47,896 nt of DNA from Actinomycetes bacterium (GCA_030614255.1 JAUWKI010000009.1:1-47896), one strand, 5' to 3'; shown: positions 1-9,092, numbered from the stretch's first letter. The notes: generated from the sequence alone by a model not told the origin. Program-made: numbers and translations.

Positions 1-1
1 C

Positions 2-127
2 GGAGATCAATTAAGATTGGAAACTGAGATTGTTAAAACAAAAGGTCCTGTCGGTGTCGGGCACGCGAAAGCCACCGTAGACGGGGAATTAGTGGCTCAG
101 GGCGAACTGATGTTTGCCATTAAGTAG
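2..127 (+). CDS. fabZ: 3-hydroxyacyl-ACP dehydratase FabZ, C-terminal fragment
   Basis: This is the last 41 codons of a gene whose start lies before the window. The peptide begins [12 protein letters not shown] and ends [14 protein letters not shown]. That matches the end of the FabZ hot-dog fold, where a PGDqL strand is followed by GkgkAxVdGelvAeaelmfai. FabZ dehydrates 3-hydroxyacyl-ACP in type II fatty acid elongation in the cytoplasm. The catalytic His and Glu of the family would lie upstream and cannot be seen. The stop is 76 bases before the wbpA start, so shared transcription is possible but not shown. The call rests on the C-terminal pattern only. Confidence 0.75.
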   Translation, partial: GDQLRLETEIVKTKGPVGVGHAKATVDGELVAQGELMFAIK

Positions 128-203
128 AATGATAAGTTGGTTCGACAGGACATAATCTTTGTGATAGCATTTCTTGTTTATTAACTTGTTGAAAAGGATA
201 GTC

Positions 204-1499
204 ATGTCTCTTGAGAATAAGATAACCGAGAAAAAAGCGAAAATTGGGATAGTTGGCTTGGGGTATGTGGGGTTGCCTCTCGCTGTTGAGATGGCCAATG
301 TTGGCTTTGATGTGATTGGGATAGACCTCGATTGCGGAAAAGTGGATATGATTTCAAAGGGCGAAAACTATATTCCCGATTTAGACGGGGATGTAATTAA
401 AAACCTGGCAAGAAGCGGTCATCTTAAAGCAACCAACGATTTTAGAATTGTTAGTGATTTAGATGTAGTAATTATTTGTGTTCCTACACCTCTTAACAGA
501 ATGAGGGAGCCAGATACTTCATATGTTCGGGGTAGCATTAATTCAATTTCTTCTCATCTTAAAAAGGGGCAACTGCTTATTCTTGAGAGTACCTCTTATC
601 CCGGGACAACGGAAGAAATTATCCCACCTGCAGTTAAAAAACTTGATTTTGAGGTAGGCAAAGATATTTTTGTTGCTTTTTCTCCCGAGAGAGTGGATCC
701 GGGGAACAAAAAGTACTCAATTAAAAATACTCCAAAGGTTGTTGGGGGTGTTACGAAAAATTGCACTCGTATAGCTTCTTTACTGTATGCTCAGATTGTA
801 GATCAAGTGGTATCGGTGTCTTCACCCAAAACAGCAGAGATGACAAAACTTTTGGAGAACATATTTCGTTGTGTAAACATAGCCTTGGTTAATGAGATTA
901 TGATTTTATGTGATCGCATGGATATAGATGTTTGGGAAGTTGTAAAGGCGGCATCTACCAAGCCATTTGGTTTTATGCCTTTTTATCCCGGTCCGGGACT
1001 GGGGGGGCACTGTATCCCCATAGATCCTTTTTATCTTTCCTGGAAAGCAAAGGAGTATAATTTTTATACCGAGTTTATCGAACTTGCCGGGAAAGTTAAC
1101 CAAAGTATGCCTTACTATGTTGTAGATAAAATAATGGATGCCCTTAATTCTCAAGGAAAACCCCTGAACGGCTCGAAGGTGTTAATCCTGGGAGTAGCTT
1201 ACAAAAATGACATTAACGACACGCGTGAATCTCCTGCTCTAAAAATAATTGAACTGTTGGGGGAAAAAGAAGCCGTTGTTTCTTATTATGATCCTTATGT
1301 GAGTGAGGTTGAGGTCAGAAAAAGTCTTTTTTATTCCCAGCCGTTAAATGAAAAGATGCTTAAAGAGAAAGACTGTGTTGTGATAATTACCGGCCATTCT
1401 GTCGTAGATTATGGGCTTGTTGTGAAAAAAGCAAACCTTGTGGTGGATACCAGAAATGTTTTAAATAAATTTAAAGGCCAAAATATAGTGAGGATTTGA
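204..1499 (+). CDS. wbpA: UDP-N-acetyl-D-glucosamine 6-dehydrogenase (WbpA-like)
   Basis: This nucleotide-sugar dehydrogenase oxidises the C6 hydroxyl of UDP-GlcNAc to the carboxylate with NAD, the first step toward UDP-ManNAc3NAcA. An N-terminal Rossmann motif (GLGYVG, about residues 18-23) is visible, as is the catalytic Cys270 in GPGLGGHCIPIDPFYL, a block typical of the WbpA/WbpO/TviB group, and the C-terminal half contains the ILGVAYKNDINDTRESPA substrate/NAD-binding segment. Length (431 aa) fits the family. A TTG at 174 would add ten residues, but ATG204 has AAAGGA five bases upstream and is preferred. It is first in a run with wbpB, wbpD, wbpE and wbpI. That context favours UDP-GlcNAc over UDP-ManNAc or UDP-Glc as substrate. 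Confidence 0.88.
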   Translation: MSLENKITEKKAKIGIVGLGYVGLPLAVEMANVGFDVIGIDLDCGKVDMISKGENYIPDLDGDVIKNLARSGHLKATNDFRIVSDLDVVIICVPTPLNRMREPDTSYVRGSINSISSHLKKGQLLILESTSYPGTTEEIIPPAVKKLDFEVGKDIFVAFSPERVDPGNKKYSIKNTPKVVGGVTKNCTRIASLLYAQIVDQVVSVSSPKTAEMTKLLENIFRCVNIALVNEIMILCDRMDIDVWEVVKAASTKPFGFMPFYPGPGLGGHCIPIDPFYLSWKAKEYNFYTEFIELAGKVNQSMPYYVVDKIMDALNSQGKPLNGSKVLILGVAYKNDINDTRESPALKIIELLGEKEAVVSYYDPYVSEVEVRKSLFYSQPLNEKMLKEKDCVVIITGHSVVDYGLVVKKANLVVDTRNVLNKFKGQNIVRI

Positions 1500-1516
1500 G
1501 ATTAGAGGAGTTTTAC

Positions 1517-2536
1517 ATGGTTAATGTAGCGGTAATTGGTTACGGTTATTGGGGTCCAAACCTTGTTAGAAACTTTAGCAGAATATCAAGTGCAAATTTA
1601 ATCGCTTGTTGTGATTTAGCGGAAGAGAATTTGCAAAAAATCAAGCAACTCTACCCATCAGTAAAAACCACTCGGGACTATGCTGAAATTTTAAATGATT
1701 CAAATACGGACGCGGTTGTGATTGCTACGTCTGCGTCTACTCATTATGATTTAGCCAAACAAGCTCTGATGTATGATAAACATGTTTATGTTGAAAAACC
1801 TTTGACTTTGGATAGTGTTACCTCCTCTGAATTGGTTGATTTAGCTGAGAAGAAGAACAAAATTTTGATGGTCGGGCATTTACTTGAGTATCATCCGGCT
1901 ATTCGTAAAGTTAAGTCTTATGTTGAATCAGGAGAGATGGGAGAAGTTTATTACCTATATTCTCAACGTTTAAATTTAGGGAAAGTAAGACGCGACGAAA
2001 ATGCTCTTTGGAGTTTAGCTCCCCATGATATATCGGTTATCCTTTATCTTCTTGATATGGAGCCGGTTGAGGTTACGACCAGAGGTGAGTCTTATCTTCG
2101 CGACGGAATCGAGGATGTCGTTTTTTGCAGTTTGCATTTTTCCAATAGTGTTATGGCTCATATGCAGATTAGCTGGCTTGATCCTCACAAGATTAGGAAA
2201 CTCACCATAGTAGGCAGTAAGAAAATGGTTGTTTTTGATGACATGGAAAGTGCCGAAAAAATAAAGATTTACGATAAAGGTGTCGAGGGTTTGGGAGGCC
2301 AGGATTACAAATCCTACGGAGAGGATTTGACCTTACGTTTCGGAGATATAGTTATTCCCTCAATAAAAATGGAAGAGCCTCTACGCACTGAGTGTTTGCA
2401 TTTCATCGAATGTATAGAGGAAGGCAAAAAACCCTTAAGTGATGGGCATGATGGCTTAAGAGTAGTTAAAGTTCTTGAGGCAGCACAAAAATCTTTAAAA
2501 AGTGGTGGCTGTCCCATCAAAATAGGAGATGTTTGA
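1517..2536 (+). CDS. wbpB: Gfo/Idh/MocA oxidoreductase, UDP-GlcNAcA 3-dehydrogenase (WbpB-like)
   Basis: The protein is predicted to oxidise C3 of UDP-GlcNAcA to the 3-keto sugar, the substrate for the WbpE transaminase. It has an N-terminal Rossmann fold (VAVIGYGYWG, glycines 8-10-13) and the Gfo/Idh/MocA EKP motif at residues 93-95 (Lys94 is the family catalytic lysine). A second conserved block (APHDISVILYLL) carries the putative active-site His. Its 339 aa are typical. ATG1517 is preferred over TTG1496 because GAGGAG ends six bases before it. It follows wbpA by 17 bases and its 3' end overlaps or abuts wbpD. A close paralogue lies at 11593-12615, so the division of labour between the two is uncertain. 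Confidence 0.83.
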   Translation: MVNVAVIGYGYWGPNLVRNFSRISSANLIACCDLAEENLQKIKQLYPSVKTTRDYAEILNDSNTDAVVIATSASTHYDLAKQALMYDKHVYVEKPLTLDSVTSSELVDLAEKKNKILMVGHLLEYHPAIRKVKSYVESGEMGEVYYLYSQRLNLGKVRRDENALWSLAPHDISVILYLLDMEPVEVTTRGESYLRDGIEDVVFCSLHFSNSVMAHMQISWLDPHKIRKLTIVGSKKMVVFDDMESAEKIKIYDKGVEGLGGQDYKSYGEDLTLRFGDIVIPSIKMEEPLRTECLHFIECIEEGKKPLSDGHDGLRVVKVLEAAQKSLKSGGCPIKIGDV

Positions 2537-2537
2537 G

Positions 2538-3284
2538 TTGAGTGGTTGCGCTATTGCTGAGTCGGCTAAGATGGGTTCAAATTTTAGGATGGGTCAAAAT
2601 GTTGTGGTATTTGATGATGTAAGAATTGGCTCCAACGTGGTTTTGGGAAACAACGTTGTTATTTATCCGGGAACAAAAATTGGAGATAATGCAGTTGTGG
2701 CTGATAATGTCGTTTTGGGGAGACAGCCGAAGCTTGCTCCAACAAGTACCACTAAGGTTGAAGGAATATTACCTTCCCTTGAGATTGGTTCTGATTGCAG
2801 CGTAGGTACGAGCGCAGTTATATATGCGGGAACAAAGCTTGGTAAAAATGTTACGGTAGCTGATTTGGCTACGATAAGGGAGAAGGTTGTTATTGGTGAT
2901 TTTGTTCTGGTGGGAAGAGGGGTTGCTATTGAGAACGAAGTTTCCATCGGTGACTATACCAAGATGCAGACCAATTCCTACATTACGGCTTACAGTATTC
3001 TTGAAGACCATGTTTTTATAGCTCCGATGGTTACTTTCACGAACGATAATTATATGGGTCGCACTGAAAAGAGGCTCAAGGAGATGAAGGGAGCTCACGT
3101 AAAACGAGGTGCAAGGGTTGGCGGAAATTCGATTTTACTTCCTGGGATAGAGATTGGGGAAGAATCCTTTATTGCGGCGGGCTCGATTGTTACAAAGAAT
3201 GTTCCGGCATATAAACTTGTGATGGGCATTCCGGCTAGAGTCGTAAGAGATGTGCCAGAGGAAGAATTGTTAAAAAATCAGTAG
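2538..3284 (+). CDS. wbpD: Left-handed beta-helix N-acetyltransferase (WbpD-like)
   Basis: This acyltransferase probably acetylates the 3-amino group of UDP-GlcNAc3NA to give UDP-GlcNAc(3NAc)A. Nearly the whole protein is imperfect hexapeptide repeats ([LIV]-G-x4: IGSNVVLGNNVVIYPGTKIG, then VGTSAVIYAGTKLGKNVTV), which fold as a left-handed parallel beta-helix trimer. A C-terminal IPARVVRDV end is typical of the family. I chose TTG2538 because AGGAG (2524-2528) sits nine bases upstream; ATG2529 is in frame but directly abuts that ribosome binding site. If ATG2529 is used the gene overlaps the wbpB stop. At about 248 aa it is longer than Pseudomonas WbpD. Substrate is inferred from the complete neighbouring pathway. 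Confidence 0.8.
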   Translation: MSGCAIAESAKMGSNFRMGQNVVVFDDVRIGSNVVLGNNVVIYPGTKIGDNAVVADNVVLGRQPKLAPTSTTKVEGILPSLEIGSDCSVGTSAVIYAGTKLGKNVTVADLATIREKVVIGDFVLVGRGVAIENEVSIGDYTKMQTNSYITAYSILEDHVFIAPMVTFTNDNYMGRTEKRLKEMKGAHVKRGARVGGNSILLPGIEIGEESFIAAGSIVTKNVPAYKLVMGIPARVVRDVPEEELLKNQ

Positions 3285-3345
3285 CAGAGAGCAGAGAGCA
3301 GAGAGCAGAGAGCAGAGAGCAGAGAGCAGAGAGCAGATAGCAGAT
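3283..3345. repeat. Seven-base tandem repeat (VNTR-like)
   Basis: Seven perfect copies of AGCAGAG (3283-3331) are followed by two AGCAGAT copies (3332-3345). The array begins inside the wbpD stop codon and lies between wbpD and wbpE, the only sizeable gap in the wbp operon. Copy number is likely variable by slippage. Downstream, to 3512, the spacer also holds one reverse-orientation copy of the 21-bp palindromic unit (3388-3408) and short repeated words, with no gene. Confidence 0.9.
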
Positions 3346-3387
3346 GGCAAATGGAGCATGGAACAAAAATAAGGGTAAAGGGTAATG

Positions 3388-3408
3388 CCGTGCCTGCCGG
3401 CAGGCAGG
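3388..3408 (-). repeat. 21-bp palindromic insertion unit (reverse orientation)
   Basis: This contains the core palindrome TGCCTGCCGGCAGGCA at 3391-3406. It is the reverse complement, with one base change, of the unit at 13682-13702, 15834-15854 and 43047-43067. It lies in the wbpD-wbpE spacer. Confidence 0.75.
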
Positions 3409-3512
3409 GGTAAAGGGAGCTGGCGACATAGAGACATGGTGATTTAGAAACCAAGTAGCCACGTAGCCAAGAAACTAAGGAACCAGATAACTCCCGACTA
3501 ATAGGAGGTTTT

Positions 3513-4613
3513 ATGAGTATTCCGCTTTTAGATTTACAGGCCCAATACTGCTCGATAAAAGACGAAATTGATGCGGCGGTAATGAAAGTTATAGAGAGCT
3601 GCCATTTTATTTTAGGAAGCAAAGTGCAGGAATTAGAAGAGAAAGTCGCGGCGTTTTGTGGAGCAAAGTATGGAGTTGGTGTTGCCAATGGGACGGATGC
3701 GCTTATCTTATCGTTGGAGGCAATGGGCATAGGAGCAGGGGATGAGATAATTACCACTCCTTTCACCTTCTTTGCAACTACTGAGTGTATTTCACGGGTA
3801 GGGGCCAAACCCGTCTTTGTAGATATTGACCCCAAAACGTTTAATTTGGATATAGATTTAATTGAAGAAAAAATCAACGAAAATACCAGGGCCATAATGC
3901 CCGTTCACATATTTGGCCAGCCGGTCGATATGGATATCGTTATGGCTATTGCTAAAAAGCACAATTTAAAGGTTATCGAGGATGCGTGTCAGGCCATCGG
4001 AGCGGAATTTAACGGAAAAAGAATCGGCGGTCTTGGAGATACAGGCTGTTTTAGTTTTTTCCCCAGCAAGAATTTGGGGTGTGCGGGTGATGGCGGCATG
4101 GTTGTTACAAACGATAAAGATTTGGCGGAAAGAGTTCATCTTTTAAGACAGCATGGAAGCCCCAAGAAGTATCATCATACAATTCTGGGGCACAACAGCA
4201 GGTTGGACGCTCTTCAGGCGGCCATACTTTTGGTAAAGCTAAAATACCTAGATTCCTGGAACGATAAACGCAGGGAAAATGCTTATATATACAGCGAACT
4301 TTTGAAAAATGTCGATGTTACAACTCCCTTTGAGATGGATAATGTGAAACATGTTTACCATTTATATATAATTCGCACGAAAAAACGTGATGAGTTAGAA
4401 AAAGCTCTAAGGGAAGCGGGAATCAGCACGGGCATTTATTATCCGGTACCCCTTCATCTCCAGGAAGTTTACGCGGATTTGGGTTATAAGTGGGGGGATT
4501 TACTCGAAAGTGAGAAAGCTTCCAAAGAAACCATTGCACTTCCGCTCTACGCTGAACTTGAAAGAGAACAAATTGAATCGGTAGTGGAAGTCGTTAAAAG
4601 GGCAATATTATAA
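3513..4613 (+). CDS. wbpE: DegT/DnrJ/EryC1 PLP aminotransferase (WbpE-like)
   Basis: This PLP-dependent sugar aminotransferase is predicted to transfer an amino group from glutamate to C3 of the 3-keto UDP-sugar made by WbpB. It shows the family features in order: ANGTDAL phosphate-binding loop (about 58-64), TTPFTFFAT, EDACQAIGA with the pyridine-binding Asp157, and the Schiff-base Lys186 in FFPSKNLG. The GDGGM motif follows. Its 366 aa is the usual length. ATG3513 has AGGAGG four bases upstream. Its stop overlaps the next start as TAATG, so translation of wbpI is probably coupled. Confidence 0.87.
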   Translation: MSIPLLDLQAQYCSIKDEIDAAVMKVIESCHFILGSKVQELEEKVAAFCGAKYGVGVANGTDALILSLEAMGIGAGDEIITTPFTFFATTECISRVGAKPVFVDIDPKTFNLDIDLIEEKINENTRAIMPVHIFGQPVDMDIVMAIAKKHNLKVIEDACQAIGAEFNGKRIGGLGDTGCFSFFPSKNLGCAGDGGMVVTNDKDLAERVHLLRQHGSPKKYHHTILGHNSRLDALQAAILLVKLKYLDSWNDKRRENAYIYSELLKNVDVTTPFEMDNVKHVYHLYIIRTKKRDELEKALREAGISTGIYYPVPLHLQEVYADLGYKWGDLLESEKASKETIALPLYAELEREQIESVVEVVKRAIL

Positions 4614-5731
4614 TGAAAGTTGCTTCCATCGTTGGGGCGCGTCCGCAGTTTATTAAGGCGGCTCCCGTATCAAAAAAAATAAGAAAAAATCATCATGAAG
4701 TTTTAATCCATACGGGTCAACACTATAACGAAGAGATGTCGGCTATCTTTTTTGAGCAGCTGGGCATCCCAAAACCTGATTATAATCTGGGCGTGGGTTC
4801 TGCTTCTCAAGGAAAACAGACAGCGGAGATGCTTGCTCAAATCGAAGATGTTTTATTATCCGAAAAACCGGATTTAACATTGGTTTACGGTGATACAAAT
4901 TCTACGCTTGCCGGGGCCCTAGCGGCGGTAAAGCTTCATATTCCTCTGGCTCACGTCGAGGCCGGTTTGCGTTCTTTTGACAAGTCAATGCCTGAGGAGA
5001 TTAATCGAATTTTAACTGACCATGTTTCCGACTATTTATTTTGTCCAACACAGACGGCAATAGATAATCTACGAAATGAGGGATTCACCAACGTTTTTAA
5101 TGAAGGAAAATTTGTTTCCGAGTTTTGTGACTCCCCACTAGTCTGTAACGTCGGAGATGTAATGTTTGATACGGCAATCTATTTCGGGAAAATTGCCGAG
5201 AACAAGTCGGACATTTTAAATAAGTTGAATTTGGGCAAGAAAGAATATTTATTGGCGACGATTCATCGAGCAAACAACACTGATGATGTCGGCAATCTTT
5301 CACGGCTCGTTAAAGCATTTTGTGCGTTCAATGAAACCCTTGTTTTTCCAATTCATCCCAGGACCAGAAAGAGCTTGAGTGAAAATGGACTGTTACCTAA
5401 ACTGGAAAATTCAAAGAATGTTAAATTGATTGATGCCGTTGGGTACCTGGATTTTTTAATGCTTGAGAAAAATGCCAAAAAAATATTAACCGACTCAGGA
5501 GGGATACAAAAGGAAGCTTATTTCTTTAAAATTCCCTGTGTTACCTTAAGAGAAACAACGGAGTGGGTGGAAACGGTAGAAGATGGCTGGAACACGTTGG
5601 TTGGCAGCAAATATGATGATATTTTGGTAGCTGTGGAAGATTTTTGGCCAAAAGGTTCACAGAGACAGGTTTTTGGAGACGGAAATGCCGCTGAAAAGAT
5701 AGTTGAAATATTGAGCAGAAACGAGAATTAA
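4613..5731 (+). CDS. wbpI: UDP-GlcNAc(3NAc)A 2-epimerase (WbpI-like, WecB fold)
   Basis: This is a non-hydrolysing UDP-sugar 2-epimerase, predicted to invert C2 of UDP-2,3-diacetamido-glucuronate and give UDP-ManNAc3NAcA. Visible family motifs are GARPQFIKAAPV (start), TGQHYNEEMS, VYGDTNSTLAGALAA, HVEAGLRSFDKSMPEEINR, and the C-terminal DSGGIQKEAYF with the UDP-binding Ser/Gly. Length (372 aa) matches WecB/WbpI. By sequence alone it could be a plain UDP-GlcNAc 2-epimerase. Placement after wbpA-B-D-E, with a start overlapping the wbpE stop, makes the WbpI role more likely. Confidence 0.82.
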   Translation: MKVASIVGARPQFIKAAPVSKKIRKNHHEVLIHTGQHYNEEMSAIFFEQLGIPKPDYNLGVGSASQGKQTAEMLAQIEDVLLSEKPDLTLVYGDTNSTLAGALAAVKLHIPLAHVEAGLRSFDKSMPEEINRILTDHVSDYLFCPTQTAIDNLRNEGFTNVFNEGKFVSEFCDSPLVCNVGDVMFDTAIYFGKIAENKSDILNKLNLGKKEYLLATIHRANNTDDVGNLSRLVKAFCAFNETLVFPIHPRTRKSLSENGLLPKLENSKNVKLIDAVGYLDFLMLEKNAKKILTDSGGIQKEAYFFKIPCVTLRETTEWVETVEDGWNTLVGSKYDDILVAVEDFWPKGSQRQVFGDGNAAEKIVEILSRNEN

Positions 5732-5734
5732 GAT

Positions 5735-6733
5735 ATGAATGTATGGATTGACATAACGAACTCACCTCACGTGGTGATTTTTAAACCAATAATCGAGGAA
5801 TTAAAGAAGAGAGGCCACTCAGTAACAATTACAGCGCGGGAATTTGCTCAAACCGTGCCTCTACTTGAAATGCACAAGATAGATTATACCTTAATCGGTC
5901 ATCACCGGGGAAAAAGTTTTTTAAAGAAAGCGGTTGGTCTTCTTTCTAGAACAAAGGATTTAATAAAATTCGCTAAAGGCAAAAAATTTGATTTAGGGCT
6001 CAGTCATGGCTCAAACGACTTGGCCGTTGCCTCCCTTTTTTTAAGGATTCCGCATATTACAATGTTTGATTATGAGTATGCAAAAATTGCACACCATGTG
6101 AACTTAAGAATTTCAAAGAAGGCGCTTTTCCCCGACCTAATCCCGGTTGACGTTCTTCGTCAGTATGGGTTAAAGCCCAAGAGGGCATTTCCTTACCCCG
6201 GCTTAAAAGAGGAGTATTACTTATATGGCTTTAAGCCGAATAAGAATATTCTCAACGATATCGGAGTTGATGAGAAAAAGGTGATAGTTACCTTTAGAAC
6301 GCCACCCGACGTGGCTCTTTACCATCGTTTCGAGAACCCGTTATTCGATAATATTTTAAATCATCTATCTCGGCAATCAAATGTTTGTACAATTATACTT
6401 CCAAGAACCGAAGAGCAGCGCTTACGACTTAAGAATTTGACTTTGAAAAATGTTATAGTTACAGACAAGGTTGTTGATGCCCAAAGTCTCATATACTTCT
6501 CTGATGTGGTAATTAGTGCCGGCGGCACAATTAATCGTGAAGCTGTTATTTTGGGAACCCCCGTTTATACTATTTTTGCAGGAAAAATGGGAGCAATCGA
6601 TAATCATCTTATAAAGGTGGGCAAATTAAAAAAGCTAACTTGTCCCGAGGAAGTAAACTTAAAGAAGAAGGATGCTTATTCGGAGCTTAATTTACGTGAG
6701 CCCGGAATTTTGGTTGATATGATAATTAATTAA
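5735..6733 (+). CDS. DUF354 family protein, probable GT-B-like glycosyltransferase
   Basis: The 332-aa protein matches the DUF354 pattern: it opens MNVWIDITNSPHVVIFKPII and continues with LKKRGHSVTITAREFAQT. It ends with a sugar-nucleotide-like loop (ISAGGTINREAVILGTPVYT), reminiscent of the GGT/E-A-x-x-G-x-P signature of GT-B enzymes. It starts three bases after the wbpI stop, so it is in the same operon. Family function is not settled. From fold resemblance and context I infer it adds or transfers a sugar in assembly of the uronic-acid polymer. No signal peptide or membrane segment is seen. Confidence 0.7.
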   Translation: MNVWIDITNSPHVVIFKPIIEELKKRGHSVTITAREFAQTVPLLEMHKIDYTLIGHHRGKSFLKKAVGLLSRTKDLIKFAKGKKFDLGLSHGSNDLAVASLFLRIPHITMFDYEYAKIAHHVNLRISKKALFPDLIPVDVLRQYGLKPKRAFPYPGLKEEYYLYGFKPNKNILNDIGVDEKKVIVTFRTPPDVALYHRFENPLFDNILNHLSRQSNVCTIILPRTEEQRLRLKNLTLKNVIVTDKVVDAQSLIYFSDVVISAGGTINREAVILGTPVYTIFAGKMGAIDNHLIKVGKLKKLTCPEEVNLKKKDAYSELNLREPGILVDMIIN

Positions 6734-6779
6734 GGTTAGTCTACATACATAGAATTCGGTTTTTTAAGGAGTGATAATT

Positions 6780-7619
6780 GTGTCTTTTAATCCAAGAGAT
6801 TACACCGGTATTTTGTGGAAGAGAAAATGGGTAATTGCGATAGTTGTGATATTTGCTCTTGTCGGCATTTTATACAGTCAGCTCTCTACTCCCCCTCTTT
6901 ACGAAAGTAAGTCTATTATTGAGATTGGCCATGTTTATGATCCGCTGGATAAAGATAACAAGCGCGTCGTCGACTGGTTGACTACAAGAGAGATTGTAAC
7001 CAGCGAGGCTTTTATTTCTGAGGCAATCGAACGACTTGGTTGGGATTATGACCCCCTTTCCGTGAAAAGAATGGTCAACGTTGAAAATCAGGAGGACAAT
7101 TTCATAACAACAATTGTAGTAAAAACGACTTCCCCTCAAGATGCGCAGAAGTTGAGCAACGTTCTTGCCGAACAGTTTGTCGAGAATTATAATGAGATAT
7201 ATAAGTCCCAGGTTGAGCCGCTTGAAAAAGATATACAGAGGATTGAAGAGATACTTCAAAAAGAAGATGTTTTGATTGCAAAAACAGAACAAACAATCGA
7301 AGATACCTCGGAAGGGAAATCGTCGGACCAGAAAATACAAGAGTTAAGAATATCTCTTTTAACTAACGCAACAGCTGCGCTTTACATAAGCAGGAAGGAT
7401 TTATTGTCTGAGGCAACTGAACTTAAAATCAATTTAGCTAAGAGCAACGGTTTTAGGGTTCTCTATCCCGCAACGCTTCCCGATGCCCCCATGCGGCAAA
7501 ATATATTTGTTCTTTTGGCCATAACGTTGGTTGCTTCGTCTGTTGTGGGCTCGGTTTTTGCCTTTGGGATTGATTATTGGTTAAGCTTTCCTGCATCTGG
7601 CGACAAAAAGGGAAAATAG
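6780..7619 (+). CDS. Wzz-type polysaccharide chain-length/co-polymerase protein
   Basis: A membrane protein with two transmembrane segments: one near residues 16-34 (VIAIVVIFALVGILY) and one near the C-terminus (IFVLLAITLVASSVVGSVFAF). Between them is an external domain with a coiled-coil stretch. This topology and the Pro-rich segment before TM2 (PATLPDAP) are characteristic of Wzz/capsule co-polymerases, which control polymer length with a Wzy polymerase. There is no fused BY-kinase domain. I chose GTG6780 because AAGGAG (6766-6771) overlaps the alternative GTG6771 and sits eight bases before 6780. The gene is followed three bases later by the Wzy/ligase-like gene. Confidence 0.72.
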   Translation: MSFNPRDYTGILWKRKWVIAIVVIFALVGILYSQLSTPPLYESKSIIEIGHVYDPLDKDNKRVVDWLTTREIVTSEAFISEAIERLGWDYDPLSVKRMVNVENQEDNFITTIVVKTTSPQDAQKLSNVLAEQFVENYNEIYKSQVEPLEKDIQRIEEILQKEDVLIAKTEQTIEDTSEGKSSDQKIQELRISLLTNATAALYISRKDLLSEATELKINLAKSNGFRVLYPATLPDAPMRQNIFVLLAITLVASSVVGSVFAFGIDYWLSFPASGDKKGK

Positions 7620-7622
7620 AAG

Positions 7623-9092
7623 ATGTTTGATTTTCTTTCCGATAGATTGTCATCACCTCTTTGGCAACTGGTTCTCATCGGCCTTCCTTTATCTCTGTTG
7701 GCCTTTTTTATGGGAACGATAGTTTTTCGACAACCGTTTCTCGTTCTTTTGGGATTAATCTCTTTCTGTGTTTTGATTGTTGTTCTCTCCCGCATAGAGG
7801 TCGGTATCTATTTTATTCTGTTGTTTGTCCCGGTGGAATTGACCCTCGATCTTTTTGCACCGAGTTCGTTGAAGTACTTTGACGAAGTAATTTTGCTGGT
7901 AGTTTTCCTTGGTTTATTCTTTAGAATCGCCGCAACTCGTCGAAAAGAATTTCAATCAACTCCCATCGATAGGCCCTTGCTTGTTTTTCTCTTGATAGCT
8001 TTTCTTTCCATGGTTTTAAATAAGGTTCCGTTCGTGATTGGCTTAGCCGGTCTGCGTGCGTTTTTACAGTATGTCCTCCTCTATTATGTGATTATTTATT
8101 CCGAGATTTCTTCTGATATATTGAAAAAGATGGTCTGGATTTCCATTATCGTTGCGGCAATTCTTTCAGTTGGCGGGATTATTCAGGAAATCTTGGGGCC
8201 CTACGCTTTTGGCGGCTGGTTCATGAACATAGCCGAGAACAGAGCTTATCATGCTGGAAGCATGCTACGGGTGTTCTCAACCATGGTAAACCCCAACACT
8301 TTTGGGACTTATCTTTCGATACTTTTGCCGGTGACGTTGGGGCTCGCACTGTATGAAAGTCGCTTTAAACGCAGACTCGTTCTGTTTTTGCTTGCTGCTC
8401 CGATGATACTTTCATTGATTTTGACGTTCTCAAGGGAGTCTTGGGTGGGTCTTTTGGTGGGCATAGTGGTTGTTGGTGTGCTAATCGACAAACGTGTGTT
8501 AATTATTCTATTTGTGTTGCTTTTGGCGGCAAGCATCGCTTTTCCCCAGCAGATTGCGGGCCGTCTTTTAGAGGGTTTTTCTATGGAGTATTTAAGGTCG
8601 AGTTATGGCCCTCCGACTGCTATTTTTCATGGTGGAGGAAGAGCGTTCTACTATGTGCAAACGATGAGGGTTGTAAAAGACAATTTTCTGTTGGGAGTGG
8701 GTCCGGGAAGGTATGGTGGCTCGGTGGCCGCAATCTTCAACACGCCCATTTACGAGAAATACGGTATACCCATGAGTATGGCACAGATAGATACATTTTG
8801 GATGCAACTCTGGGGTGAAGTGGGAACACTGGGAATAATTGTGTTCTTGTTTATGCTGATTAAGTTCTTTATTGAAGCACGTCGCATTGTTTTAAGTGAT
8901 GAAACACCTCATTTTTTAAGGGGTTTGACGGCTGGTTTTATGGCTGGTTTTGTTGCGGTTTTAGTTGAGGCCTTGGCTGCAAACATTTTCGAAGTTCATA
9001 CGACGATGCTTTTCTTCTGGTTTTTCATGGCAGTCGTTGTTCGTCTCGGCAATGAATTAAAATGTAATAAATGTAACGCTGAAGCAGTTTGA
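7623..9092 (+). CDS. O-antigen ligase/polymerase family membrane protein (Wzy/WaaL-like)
   Basis: A hydrophobic 489-aa protein with about ten to twelve predicted membrane segments. The central part has the features of the O-antigen ligase domain: RVFSTMVNPNTFGTYLSILLPV, then LTFSRESWVGLLVG, and a long external loop ending VVKDNFLLGVGPGRYG before the last membrane helices. In this family the domain either polymerises lipid-linked repeat units or ligates the finished glycan to an acceptor. Located directly after the Wzz-like gene, it is most likely the polymerase for the polymer built by the wbp operon. Ligase and polymerase roles cannot be separated by sequence alone. Confidence 0.75.
   Translation: MFDFLSDRLSSPLWQLVLIGLPLSLLAFFMGTIVFRQPFLVLLGLISFCVLIVVLSRIEVGIYFILLFVPVELTLDLFAPSSLKYFDEVILLVVFLGLFFRIAATRRKEFQSTPIDRPLLVFLLIAFLSMVLNKVPFVIGLAGLRAFLQYVLLYYVIIYSEISSDILKKMVWISIIVAAILSVGGIIQEILGPYAFGGWFMNIAENRAYHAGSMLRVFSTMVNPNTFGTYLSILLPVTLGLALYESRFKRRLVLFLLAAPMILSLILTFSRESWVGLLVGIVVVGVLIDKRVLIILFVLLLAASIAFPQQIAGRLLEGFSMEYLRSSYGPPTAIFHGGGRAFYYVQTMRVVKDNFLLGVGPGRYGGSVAAIFNTPIYEKYGIPMSMAQIDTFWMQLWGEVGTLGIIVFLFMLIKFFIEARRIVLSDETPHFLRGLTAGFMAGFVAVLVEALAANIFEVHTTMLFFWFFMAVVVRLGNELKCNKCNAEAV

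Noticed and set aside
174-203. Upstream TTG start for wbpA
   Set aside because: ATG204 has a good ribosome binding site and gives the usual family N-terminus.
3283-3345. Possible CRISPR array
   Set aside because: Units are seven bases with no spacers. No direct repeats of 24-40 bases with unique spacers and no cas gene are seen in the window.
3278-3895. A 205-codon minus-strand reading frame across the wbpD-wbpE spacer
   Set aside because: It reads the seven-base tandem repeat as a peptide repeat and overlaps the clearly coding wbpE start on the other strand.
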